In this document: positions 42,796 through 50,854 of the stretch, piece after piece
Layout of the letters: each line of letters begins with the position of its first letter
How positions within the stretch are numbered: the stretch's first letter is position 1
Assembly (NCBI RefSeq): GCF_001483135.1
Contig: NZ_LNAL01000006.1
Span: forward strand, 3-64,002
From: Solirubrum puertoriconensis
GTDB taxonomy: Bacteria; Bacteroidota; Bacteroidia; Cytophagales; Hymenobacteraceae
Direction of reading: 5' to 3'
DNA: 64,000 nucleotides
The notes under the pieces: generated by a model
Databases searched by the model: none
What the model saw: the letters and a program-made list of their open reading frames with translations, nothing else
What the model was told of the DNA's origin: nothing
Program-made: the position numbers and the translations under genes

Positions 42796-43434
42796 ATGCT
42801 TCACCACCTAAGAAATACAACTGCCTGGCTGACGCTTGCAGGGCTGTGCGCTTGCCAAGCCGAACCCAACCAGCGCGAGAATACCACTGCGGCTACCACA
42901 CTGCCCAAAACCGGCGGTACACCAGCGGCCGAAGTGCCAGCGGGTATGCCGCCGGCCTCCACCACGCCGCTGCCCGCCAGGCGGGCGCTTATGGAGGCAA
43001 CGGCCGAGCACCGGTTTTCCTCGCGGCAGGCCAACGATGTGTTTGCACTGCGCATTGTGGGCGATTCGCTGCTCACGGGGCAGGCGCAGTTCACCATCGT
43101 ATCGGCCAGCGGCGATACGCTGTGGCGCGAGCAGTTCCCGGTGGCGGCATTGCTGGATTACGGCTTGCTGAAGTACGGCGAGCACCCCACCGTGGCCCAG
43201 CGCGAAGCGTACGTGCGCGAGCGGCTCGATCGGTTTTTTGCCCCGGAAAGCTTCCGGCAGCCAGCCATAAAACCCGGCACTGCGCCCGACCGCCACGCCA
43301 AGCAACCTGTGTGGAAAGAAGTGCAGCAAACCGGCTTGCCGGGCTTCGCCTACAGCCTCTTCGAGGAGGATGGCCGGCAGCTTGCCTACCTGCCCAGCCA
43401 GCGCAAAGCGGTGGTGTATTACAACTGCTGTTAG
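42796..43434 (+). CDS. Lipoprotein of unknown function
   Basis: A 212-residue lipoprotein. The signal WLTLAGLCACQAE has lipobox LCAC, giving Cys20 as the probable lipidated residue. A Thr/Pro/Ala-rich linker (about 25-65) follows, then a compact domain (SSRQANDVFALRIVGDSLLT, ASGDTLWREQFPVAALLDYG). It ends in VVYYNCC. I do not recognise the domain. The gene sits between the thioesterase and rlmN, which has its own promoter. Confidence 0.7.
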   Translation: MLHHLRNTTAWLTLAGLCACQAEPNQRENTTAATTLPKTGGTPAAEVPAGMPPASTTPLPARRALMEATAEHRFSSRQANDVFALRIVGDSLLTGQAQFTIVSASGDTLWREQFPVAALLDYGLLKYGEHPTVAQREAYVRERLDRFFAPESFRQPAIKPGTAPDRHAKQPVWKEVQQTGLPGFAYSLFEEDGRQLAYLPSQRKAVVYYNCC

Positions 43435-43472
43435 TTGGGCGCATTTTGGGAACCTAAGCGGCTGCTAGGTTG

Positions 43473-43480
43473 TACCTTTG
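43473..43480 (+). promoter_or_regulatory. -7 element of rlmN, giving a leaderless or near-leaderless mRNA
   Basis: TACCTTTG, exact, ends 4 bases before the rlmN ATG at 43485. In this phylum transcription starts a few bases after the -7 element, so the mRNA would begin at or next to the start codon. Confidence 0.55.
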
Positions 43481-43484
43481 TGCT

Positions 43485-44552
43485 ATGATCACGCTGCCCA
43501 TCGTTACCAAACGCGACATCCGCAAACTCACCCTCGACGAGCTCAAGGCCTTTTTTGTTGAGCACGGCGAAAAGCCTTTCCGCGCCAAGCAGGTGATGGA
43601 GTGGCTGTGGCGCAACGTGGCGCACTCGTTCGCGGAGATGAACAACATCTCGCTGAGCACCCGCGAGTTGCTCGATGCGCACTTCAGCATCAACTCCGTT
43701 CAGATTCAGAAGCAGCAGCAAAGCACCGACGGCACCATTAAGTACGCCTTCCGGCTGCACGATGGGCACTTGGTAGAGGGCGTGCTCATCCCGAAAGACG
43801 ACCGCATGACGGCGTGCATCTCGTCGCAGGTGGGTTGCTCGCTTACGTGTAAGTTTTGCGCTACCGGCTACATGGAGCGCAAGCGCAACCTCGATACAGC
43901 CGAAATTTTCGACCAGGTAGCCATTATTGCCCAGCAAGCCGAGGAGCACTTCGGCAAGCCGCTCACCAACATCGTGTACATGGGTATGGGCGAGCCACTG
44001 CTCAACTACGCCAACGTGCTGAAAAGCGTGGAGCGCATCACCGACAACAAGGAGGGCCTAGGTATGGCCGCCCGCCGCCTCACGGTGAGCACCGCCGGCA
44101 TCTCCAAGATGATCAAGAAGCTGGCCGACGACGGTTTCAAGGCCAACCTGGCGCTGAGCCTGCACGCGCCCACCGACGAGAAGCGCAACGAAATCATGCC
44201 CATCAACGAGTCGAACTCGTTGCCGGTGCTGAAGGAGGCCTTGCAGCACTACCACCAGGTAACCGGCCGCATGGTAACCTACGAGTATATCGTGTTCGAC
44301 AACTTCAACGACTCGATTGAGGACGCCAAAGCCCTGCTCGAAATCACGAAGTGGATTCCCTGCAAGGTGAACCTGATCGAGTATAATCCTATTGCGCCGG
44401 CCGCTTTCCTTAATGCCCAGGAAGACCGTCTCGTGCCCTTCATGAAGTACCTCGCCGACCGCGGCGTGCAGGTGAACGTGCGCCGCTCGCGCGGTAAAGA
44501 CATCGACGCGGCATGCGGCCAGCTGGCTACCAAAGAAGGTCAGCCCGCCTAG
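43485..44552 (+). CDS. rlmN: Dual-specificity RNA methyltransferase RlmN
   Basis: Radical SAM enzyme that methylates C2 of A2503 in 23S rRNA and A37 of some tRNAs. 355 residues from the ATG at 43485 (MITLPIVTKRDIRKLTLDEL); an upstream in-frame codon would lie inside the promoter. The cluster motif CSLTCKFCATG has Cys118, Cys122 and Cys125. The mechanistic C-terminal Cys344 lies in DAACGQLA. VYMGMGEPLLNYANV and STAGISKMIKKLADDGF are standard. A very strong terminator follows. Confidence 0.96.
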   Translation: MITLPIVTKRDIRKLTLDELKAFFVEHGEKPFRAKQVMEWLWRNVAHSFAEMNNISLSTRELLDAHFSINSVQIQKQQQSTDGTIKYAFRLHDGHLVEGVLIPKDDRMTACISSQVGCSLTCKFCATGYMERKRNLDTAEIFDQVAIIAQQAEEHFGKPLTNIVYMGMGEPLLNYANVLKSVERITDNKEGLGMAARRLTVSTAGISKMIKKLADDGFKANLALSLHAPTDEKRNEIMPINESNSLPVLKEALQHYHQVTGRMVTYEYIVFDNFNDSIEDAKALLEITKWIPCKVNLIEYNPIAPAAFLNAQEDRLVPFMKYLADRGVQVNVRRSRGKDIDAACGQLATKEGQPA

Positions 44553-44571
44553 GTGCGCCAAGGTGTTGTAA

Positions 44572-44618
44572 GCAAAAAGAGCCGGCCCGGGGTGCTACCC
44601 CGGGCCGGCTCTTTTTGC
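44572..44618. terminator. Bidirectional terminator after rlmN
   Basis: A perfect 22-bp stem, 44572-44593 with 44597-44618, core GAGCCGGCCCGGGGT over a three-base loop, ending in A5/T5 runs. It serves rlmN and the convergent gene 44634-45341. Confidence 0.92.
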
Positions 44619-44633
44619 GTGTAAAGGTTTTGC

Positions 44634-45341
44634 TTACTCGCGACCAAACTCGGCAACAATGTTCGGGCACTTGCCCGTCATGCTTGCGCCCACCTTCATG
44701 CCGAAAGCGTGCAGCTTTTCCTGCTCGAAGAAGATTTCGGGCCCGTAGAGGTCGGTTATTTCCTTGGCGTGCGCTTTCATCACCTTTTGCATGTTCTGCT
44801 GCATCAGGGCGGTGCGGTCGGCTTTGGCCATTTTCGCTAGGGGCGTTTTGCTGTCGTGGGCTGAAAACTCCGTGCACAACTCATCGGCCAGCTTATTCAG
44901 CAGAGGGCGCTCGGCTTCGGTAGCCGTGAGCAGCGACGCATCGGCCGGGGCCGGGGCGCCAGCCAAACGAGCAAACAACGCCAATGCGATGGGGCACTCC
45001 GAGGCCAGGCGGCCGCCCACGCGCTGGCCCATTGCCTGCGCAGCCGAAGGGTCGTTGTTGGCGGCTTTTATCAGCTTTTCTAGCTCTTTGGGGTTGCTGG
45101 TGAGGTGGCGCGTCATGAGGCTTTGTAGCAGCGTCATGGCTTCCTCCTTGCTGAGCTGGTTGAAAGAGCGCGTTTTGTTTTCGCGCTCCAAATCCTGGCA
45201 AACAGCCGCGGCAACGTCGCGCTCAAATTTGTCGGCCGAGGCGCCGGTGGCCGGGTTGGCTGCTTTGGCCGATTTGCCGGCTTGGGCATACGAGAACAAT
45301 GGGCCCAAAACAAGGGCAAATGCTAGTAGATAGCGCTTCAT
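44634..45341 (-). CDS. Secreted protein with an internally duplicated domain
   Basis: A 235-residue exported protein. The signal peptide MKRYLLAFALVLGPLFSYAQA is followed by two similar helical units. The first (about 40-128) runs from FERDVAAAVCQDLERENKTR to GQRVGGRLASECPIALALFA. The second (about 145-235) runs from LADELCTEFSAHDSKTPLAK to GMKVGASMTGKCPNIVAEFG. Each unit has one Cys near its start and one near its end, plus a G-x-V-G-x4-x-C-P motif, so each could hold a disulphide. Family not recognised. The -7 element 45359-45366 lies just upstream. Confidence 0.75.
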   Translation of the reverse strand: MKRYLLAFALVLGPLFSYAQAGKSAKAANPATGASADKFERDVAAAVCQDLERENKTRSFNQLSKEEAMTLLQSLMTRHLTSNPKELEKLIKAANNDPSAAQAMGQRVGGRLASECPIALALFARLAGAPAPADASLLTATEAERPLLNKLADELCTEFSAHDSKTPLAKMAKADRTALMQQNMQKVMKAHAKEITDLYGPEIFFEQEKLHAFGMKVGASMTGKCPNIVAEFGRE

Positions 45342-45358
45342 AGAAAGAGGATAAAAGC

Positions 45359-45366
45359 CAAAGGTA
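45359..45366 (-). promoter_or_regulatory. -7 element of the duplicated-domain protein gene
   Basis: Minus-strand TACCTTTG, exact, 17 bases before the start at 45341. No correctly spaced TTTG upstream. Confidence 0.5.
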
Positions 45367-45409
45367 CCCCGTTAGAGTAGCCCTTCCTAGGCGCCACGAA
45401 CAGCTTCGT

Positions 45410-46549
45410 TTACTTTACCTTGCCGAAGCGGTAAGCGGCCTCCAGGTAAGCGGGGTAAATGCCGCCTAGCTCGGTAGCGTACAAAAAGCCAAGGCTGCCG
45501 CTAAGGCGTGCTGCCGCCACCCTGATGCCCGCCAGCCCACCTAGGCCGCCCGAAAAAATGTATGTTTCGTTGAGCAGCGATACTCGGCGCGATACGCGTG
45601 TAGCGCCACCTACCAGTATTACGGGGCTGCTTTCAACCTCGCCCTCGGCAAACAGGTAGCCCACACCTAGGGTAGCATTTTGGTCGGCGGTGCCGTAGGT
45701 GCCGGCGCCGTAGGCAATGCCGCCGCTTGCGCCAAAGCCCGTGGCAAACAGCAGGCCCGCGGCCAAGTTCAGCTTTTCGGTTACGGGCACACCTACTTTA
45801 GGCGTAAGGGCCACAAAGCTCAGGCCAGCCCCCGGAATAATGGGCACTAGCGCACCAATGGAGATATTATCGGTGATGCCGTAGTTGGCCCCGATCAGGA
45901 AAATGTCGATGTCCTGCACGTAGCCTTCGCCCTTGCGCAGCATGCGGCCGGTGGGCGCAAAAAAGATGCGCGTGCCATTGCCTACCGGCTCCCAACCGCG
46001 GCCGGCTTGCCCAACGGTTAGCGGCTGCATGTTGCGGATGTTGTTGCGCTGCACCGTTAGGCGCCCTAGGTCTTTGGTGGCAAACTCGAGCTCGGCGGAG
46101 CGGCTGGCTACCAAAGTGCCCATAAACGAGCTACCCGAAATCAGCTCGACGGCGTACATGGTGCCAATGGAGTCGGTTTGGGTGGCAGTGGGCTTTTGCA
46201 CGCCTACTTGCGCCGGGGACGTAACGGGCCGGGCCACGGCAGCGCGGGCAGTTTGCAATTCTTGCGCACTGATGATGCGTCGCCGCGTGTTGCCGTCGCG
46301 GAAGCGGGTGAGCAGCGTAACGGTGCTGTCGGGGCGCAAGGCTTGGTACAGCCGGCCCTCGGCAAAGCTATCGGTAGAGTAGTAGGGGAATAAGCCGTAG
46401 GTCGCTTTTTCCTGCGCATCAATCACCTCGCCCACTACTGGGCTTAGAATAAGCACCCGAGCGGTATCAGTTGGGGTTTGGGCGTGGGCGCGCGGGGCTG
46501 CAATGCCCAACACGAGCAAAGTGGCTAAGAATAGTAACGGTTGACGCAT
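45410..46549 (-). CDS. Outer-membrane or envelope protein, unknown function
   Basis: A 379-residue exported protein from the ATG at 46547-46549 (MRQPLLFLATLLVLGIAAPR, signal peptide ending near AHAQTP). The N-terminal half has a segment of the form MYAVELISGSSFMGTLVASR with FATKDLGRLTVQRNNIRNMQ, recalling small SH3-like beta domains. The C-terminal half (from about 190) consists of Gly-rich amphipathic strands such as FLIGANYGITDNISIGALVP, LNLAAGLLFATGFGASGGIA and VSLLNETYIFSGGLGGLAGI, ending YLEAAYRFGKVK, a barrel-like end. Confidence 0.72.
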   Translation of the reverse strand: MRQPLLFLATLLVLGIAAPRAHAQTPTDTARVLILSPVVGEVIDAQEKATYGLFPYYSTDSFAEGRLYQALRPDSTVTLLTRFRDGNTRRRIISAQELQTARAAVARPVTSPAQVGVQKPTATQTDSIGTMYAVELISGSSFMGTLVASRSAELEFATKDLGRLTVQRNNIRNMQPLTVGQAGRGWEPVGNGTRIFFAPTGRMLRKGEGYVQDIDIFLIGANYGITDNISIGALVPIIPGAGLSFVALTPKVGVPVTEKLNLAAGLLFATGFGASGGIAYGAGTYGTADQNATLGVGYLFAEGEVESSPVILVGGATRVSRRVSLLNETYIFSGGLGGLAGIRVAAARLSGSLGFLYATELGGIYPAYLEAAYRFGKVK

Positions 46550-46616
46550 AGACGGTTTGCTATGCGTCAAACCTATCGGTTTTTGGCCGACAAATCAGAA
46601 CAAGCTCGACAAAATA

Positions 46617-47588
46617 CTAGCTCCGGAAACGCCCTTCGGCGTGCGGCCGGCCGGTGCTTTGCTCTTCCTTGGTCTCGCCGGGCGGCACCTCGCGCACCTC
46701 TATGCGCACGGCATGGGCTTTGGGCTGCACGTGCTGGCCGTAGCAATCGGCGTATTGCTGCGTGAATTCAGCTCCGAAAAAGATGATCAGCGACGAGTAG
46801 TAAATCCAGACGAGCAGGATGATCAGCGAGCGAGCAGCACCAAAGGCCGAACCGGGGTCGGAGGTGGAGATGTAGAACGTAATCAGGTACTTGCCGATGA
46901 TGAACAGCAGCGCCGTAATGAAGGCCCCCGTCCAGACGTCGCGCCACCGGATGATGGCATCGGGCAGAAAACGGTAGATAAGCGCAAACAAAGCCGTGGT
47001 AACGCCCAACGACAGAAGCAAATCGATTACACGGATGAAGAATACCGCCACGCCGGGCAATAGCTGTTGCAAGTAATCGGTGAAGAAGCTCAGCACGGCG
47101 CTAATCACGAACGAAATCAGCAGCAGCAGGGCCACGCTCAAAATCAGCCCAAACGACAGCAGCCGCGCGTGGATGAACTCCCAAACGCCGTTGCGAGGCT
47201 TTACCTTGAGGTTCCAGATGCTGTTGATACTCTCCTGCAGCGTAACGAAAAAGGTAGTGGCCGCAAAAATGAGTGTGCCAATGCCAATAGCGGCTGCCGT
47301 GCCCCCTTTCTGCTGTTTGTGAAATGAGCCAATCGACTCCTGGATAATGTTAGCCGCGTCGGGGCTTACAAAGCCGCTGAGCTGCTGCATGAGCTTGCCC
47401 TGCACGGCCTCTTCGCCGAAGAAGTAACCGGCCGAGGCAATGACAATCAGCAGCAGCGGCGGAATGGAGAAGATGGCGTTGTAGGCCAACGCGCCCGCCA
47501 AACGCAGGGAGTTGTTCTCCATGAACTGCACGGCAGTAGCCTTAAACAAGCTCGGCAGCGAGGATAGCTGAAAGGAAGAAGTAGCCAT
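46617..47588 (-). CDS. YihY/BrkB-family inner-membrane protein
   Basis: A 323-residue membrane protein. The family opening RLAGALAYNAIFSIPPLLLI (29-48) is followed by about six hydrophobic segments. TFFVTLQESINSIWNLKVKP and WRDVWTGAFITALLFIIGKY are typical, and the SLIILLVWIYYSSLIIFFGA helix closes the domain. A charged cytosolic tail (about 285-323) ends GRPHAEGRFRS. Once called ribonuclease BN, the family is now regarded as a membrane protein of uncertain role. Confidence 0.9.
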   Translation of the reverse strand: MATSSFQLSSLPSLFKATAVQFMENNSLRLAGALAYNAIFSIPPLLLIVIASAGYFFGEEAVQGKLMQQLSGFVSPDAANIIQESIGSFHKQQKGGTAAAIGIGTLIFAATTFFVTLQESINSIWNLKVKPRNGVWEFIHARLLSFGLILSVALLLLISFVISAVLSFFTDYLQQLLPGVAVFFIRVIDLLLSLGVTTALFALIYRFLPDAIIRWRDVWTGAFITALLFIIGKYLITFYISTSDPGSAFGAARSLIILLVWIYYSSLIIFFGAEFTQQYADCYGQHVQPKAHAVRIEVREVPPGETKEEQSTGRPHAEGRFRS

Positions 47589-47672
47589 AGTACAGGGTCG
47601 CGTAATTGGGGTAGGCCCGCGGCAAAGGCCCTGCGCGGTACTACGGCAGGATTTGTGCTTTCGTTGAATTGG

Positions 47673-48404
47673 CTACCTGCGGCGCAGCTGCCAGCGCAAG
47701 GCCTGGATGGGTGCTTGCCTTAGCGCATGGCTGAGCTCCTGATCGTCTTTGAACTGCAGCTGGTGCACCACCGATACCTCTACCCCAACCGAAAACTCGT
47801 CGGCTGCAAAGGGCCAGGGCTCTACGGTTATGCCGTCGTCGGCGGGGAGCTGGCGTACGTCGTAACGCTGGCCGTCGGGGCCGGTGCTGATTTCGAGGGC
47901 GCGCTCCATCTCGGGCAACTCGTGGCGGCACAAAATCAGCGAAAACCGGTCGCACCACTGCAGCAGGGCGTAGGCGCGCCCGGCATCGGCCTTGGTTACT
48001 TGCAGCTCGCGTCGCCAGCGCAGTTGGCACTGGCGTTGCTCGTCAAGAAACGCATCAATATCCTTGCGTTGGCCGCGCAGATCTTCGTACAAAAAGCTCA
48101 TGTGCATGCTGGTAAGCAAGCTGCGCCACCGCCCCTGGAAGCGGGCTTGGTGCATTACCTCGGTGGCTTGCTCCAGCGAAAACTCCTTGGTGGTAAAATC
48201 GGCTGGGGCACCGGCGGGAGTTATGGCATAGCGGCCGTCCCAACGGCGCTGGCCGTCGTCGTGTTGGGCCACGGCGGCCAGCAATCCTACCCATTGCTCG
48301 AGCGGCAAAAACGCTGGCCATTGGTACAACAGCTGAGCCGCCAGCAGGGCATGGGCCTGCTGATATACAATTTGCCAGCCCTCGGGGGTGTAGTTTACAA
48401 TCAT
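47673..48404 (-). CDS. DUF3891-family protein
   Basis: A 243-residue soluble protein. It opens with IVYQQAHALLAAQLLYQWPA, then LLAAVAQHDDGQRRWDGRYA. The paired His/Asp motifs (QAHALLAAQL and AQHDDGQ, with a later CDRFSLILCRHELPE) recall HD-type metal sites and match the pattern of DUF3891. A phosphohydrolase role is possible but not shown. It is a single gene with a family A repeat upstream. Confidence 0.75.
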   Translation of the reverse strand: MIVNYTPEGWQIVYQQAHALLAAQLLYQWPAFLPLEQWVGLLAAVAQHDDGQRRWDGRYAITPAGAPADFTTKEFSLEQATEVMHQARFQGRWRSLLTSMHMSFLYEDLRGQRKDIDAFLDEQRQCQLRWRRELQVTKADAGRAYALLQWCDRFSLILCRHELPEMERALEISTGPDGQRYDVRQLPADDGITVEPWPFAADEFSVGVEVSVVHQLQFKDDQELSHALRQAPIQALRWQLRRR

Positions 48405-48454
48405 AGCAGCGAAGACATAAGCCTGCGCTGAGGTACGGATTGTAGGGCAAAAAA

Positions 48455-48554
48455 GTAGCGCGGGCTTCAGCCCGCGTTTGCGTGAACGACTGGAACTAGG
48501 TAGGATTACCCAGACGATTTCGTCCTAGCAAACGCGGGCTGAAGCCCGCGCTAC
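48455..48554. repeat. Family A paired inverted repeat, copy 3
   Basis: Arms 48455-48480 and 48529-48554 are perfect 26-bp complements containing GCGCGGGCTTCAGCCCGCG, spaced by 48 bases, the same spacing as copy 2. It lies between the DUF3891 gene start and the end of the threonine dehydrogenase gene. Confidence 0.92.
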
Positions 48555-48566
48555 AGCTGTTTGAGC

Positions 48567-49565
48567 TTACTTAGCCTCGGCGGCCAGCGGGGCCAGGTAC
48601 TGCGGCTCCTCCTGCAGGTGCTTCAGCATGTCGGCCGTCATGGCACCTAGGTCGAACTGCGGCGTCCAGCCCCAATCCTGGCGGGCGCGCGAGTCGTCGA
48701 TGCTCTTGGGCCACGAGTCGGCAATTTGCTGGCGCGAGTCGGGCTGGTACGTCACCTCGAAGTTGGGTAGGTGCTGCTGAATGCTCTGCGTGATTTCGCG
48801 CGGCGAGAAGCTCATGGCCCCTAGGTTGTAGGACGTCCGGATTTTGATTTGCTCGCTAGGAGCGTGCATCAGATCCAACGTAGCCTTCAGTGCATCGGGC
48901 ATGTACATCATGGGCAGGTAGGTATCCTCCTGCAAGAAGCACTGGTAGGGCAGGCCGTGCACGGCGTGGTGGTAAATATCCACGGCGTAGTCGGTGGTGC
49001 CGCCGCCGGGCAGGCTCTTGTAGCCGATGAGGCCGGGGTAGCGCAGGCTGCGCACATCGAGGCCGTGCTTGCGGTTGTACCAGTCGAGCCACAGCTCGCC
49101 GGCCTGCTTGCTGATGCCGTAGATGGTGCCCGGGTCCATTACGGTGTATTGCGGGGTGTTGTCGCGCGGGGTGTTGGGGCCGAACACGGCAATGCTGCTG
49201 GGCCAGTACACGCGGCCGGTGCCGTGCTCCACGGCGGCGTCGAGCACGTTGAAGAGGCCGTCCATGTTCAGCTCCCAGCCGAACTTGGGGTTCTTCTCGG
49301 CCGTGGCCGAGAGCAGCGCGGCCAGGTGGTACACCTGCTTGGGCTTGTAGCGCTGCATTACCTCACCTAGGCCCGCTTTATCGAGCACATCGAGCTGCAC
49401 AAACGGGCCGGCATCGGCCAGCTCGGGGTGTTTGGGCAGGCGCACGTCGGCGGCTACTACGTTGGAAGCGCCGTAGATCTGGCGCAATTCGTGGGTAAGT
49501 TCGAAACCCAGTTGTCCGCCGGCGCCAATTACCAGAATTGTGTCGCCTGTGCCGGTTGTGCTCAT
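48567..49565 (-). CDS. NAD-dependent L-threonine 3-dehydrogenase (epimerase-fold type)
   Basis: Oxidises threonine to 2-amino-3-ketobutyrate. A 332-residue extended-SDR protein. The NAD motif GAGGQLG is at 14-20, and Tyr149 and Lys153 lie in YGISKQAGE. The substrate-side stretches GTGRVYWPSSIAVFGPNTPR and LRYPGLIGYKSLPGGGTTDY are characteristic of the UDP-glucose-epimerase-like threonine dehydrogenases rather than sugar epimerases. The partner enzyme gene kbl lies 2.9 kb away, supporting the assignment. A -7 element is upstream at 49628-49635. Confidence 0.88.
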   Translation of the reverse strand: MSTTGTGDTILVIGAGGQLGFELTHELRQIYGASNVVAADVRLPKHPELADAGPFVQLDVLDKAGLGEVMQRYKPKQVYHLAALLSATAEKNPKFGWELNMDGLFNVLDAAVEHGTGRVYWPSSIAVFGPNTPRDNTPQYTVMDPGTIYGISKQAGELWLDWYNRKHGLDVRSLRYPGLIGYKSLPGGGTTDYAVDIYHHAVHGLPYQCFLQEDTYLPMMYMPDALKATLDLMHAPSEQIKIRTSYNLGAMSFSPREITQSIQQHLPNFEVTYQPDSRQQIADSWPKSIDDSRARQDWGWTPQFDLGAMTADMLKHLQEEPQYLAPLAAEAK

Positions 49566-49627
49566 GCGTAAAAGGGAAAACGGGTGGGGAAAAGCAGATC
49601 AGCAAAGAAGCCCGCAGGCTGAATGCA

Positions 49628-49635
49628 CAAAGATA
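49628..49635 (-). promoter_or_regulatory. -7 element of the threonine dehydrogenase gene
   Basis: Minus-strand TATCTTTG, exact, 62 bases before the start codon at 49565. No spaced -33 TTTG. Confidence 0.5.
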
Positions 49636-49711
49636 CCAACTTCGGGTGCCTCGGTGGTTGCCGTTGCCGCCGCTGCTGCAACCGATTGGCCTAGGTGGGC
49701 ATCGTAGGGGT

Positions 49712-50794
49712 ATGCAGTTACGTCAGCTTTGTTATACGACCCTGGCCTTGTTGGGGGCCAGCTTTGGTGCTGTGGCTCAAGGAACAACCCAGTACCGCAA
49801 CCTCGTGATGGAGGGCGGCGGCATCAGGGGTATTGCCTACGGCGGGGCGTTGCAGGAGCTGGAGCAGCGCGGAGTACTGGCCCACATCGAGAGGGTAGGC
49901 GGCACCTCGGCCGGGGCCATACAGGCGGCGCTGCTGGCTGTGGGTTACACCCCGCAAGAAATAGCGGCGGTGATAAACCAAACGCCCGTGCAACGTCTCA
50001 ACGATGGCCGCTTCATCTTCGTGGGCGGCAGCACGCGCCTGGCTAAGCAATACGGCTGGTACCGCGGCGACGCCTTTGCCCGCTACTTAGGCGAACTGTT
50101 GGCCCGCAAAACCGGCAACGCTCACCTAACCCTAGGTGAACTGCACCAACTAGCCCAGCAGCAGCCCGGCCGCTACCGCGACTTGTACACCACCGGCACC
50201 AATCTTACCACGCAGCGCACCCAGGTATTCAGCTACGAAACCAACCCCGGCATGCGGGTGGCCGACGCCGTGCGCATTAGCATGAGCATTCCGATGTATT
50301 TCCGGGCGGTGCTGCTCGATACCAACGGCAATGTGGTGCAGGGCAAACCGGCCAAAGGCCAACCCGTGCACGTGCTCGTGGATGGCGGTTTGCTGGCCAA
50401 TTACCCCATTGATTTGTTTGATAAGCCGCGTTACCTGCCCGCTGGCCTGCACGCGGCGCCCGACGCGCGCGGCAACGTGTTCAACCCCGAAACCCTAGGT
50501 CTGCGGCTCGATCGGGCCGAGCAGGTAGCCCTCGACTCGGCTGCTACCGGTCGGCAACAGCTGGCCGGGTACGCCATCCACAACTTTCCGTCGTACGTGG
50601 GCGCGTTGTACAACGTGGCCATCGAAAACCTGAACCCCGCCCATCCGCAGGATTGGCAGCGTACCATCAGCATCAGCACCCTGGGGTTTAGCCCCAAAAT
50701 CAAACGGGTGACTGATGCACAAAAGCAGCAGCTGATGGAAAGCGGACGGGCCGGCGTACAAACCTTTATGCAGCGGCCGCAGGTGCAGCGCTAA
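49712..50794 (+). CDS. Secreted patatin-like phospholipase
   Basis: A 360-residue exported lipase. The signal peptide MQLRQLCYTTLALLGASFGA starts at the ATG at 49712; the frame upstream is open but lacks a signal. The catalytic parts are the oxyanion loop MEGGGIRGIAYGGA, nucleophile Ser66 in GGTSAGA, and the Asp dyad partner Asp224 in VLVDGGLLANYP. SMSIPMYFRAV is a common substrate-pocket stretch. It likely hydrolyses membrane phospholipids in the periplasm. It is divergent from the threonine dehydrogenase gene. Confidence 0.9.
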   Translation: MQLRQLCYTTLALLGASFGAVAQGTTQYRNLVMEGGGIRGIAYGGALQELEQRGVLAHIERVGGTSAGAIQAALLAVGYTPQEIAAVINQTPVQRLNDGRFIFVGGSTRLAKQYGWYRGDAFARYLGELLARKTGNAHLTLGELHQLAQQQPGRYRDLYTTGTNLTTQRTQVFSYETNPGMRVADAVRISMSIPMYFRAVLLDTNGNVVQGKPAKGQPVHVLVDGGLLANYPIDLFDKPRYLPAGLHAAPDARGNVFNPETLGLRLDRAEQVALDSAATGRQQLAGYAIHNFPSYVGALYNVAIENLNPAHPQDWQRTISISTLGFSPKIKRVTDAQKQQLMESGRAGVQTFMQRPQVQR

Positions 50795-50854
50795 AGCAAC
50801 CGCCCCAGTACCTAGGGCATTGCGTTGCTGCCGCTCTGCTGCCTGAATACGCCT

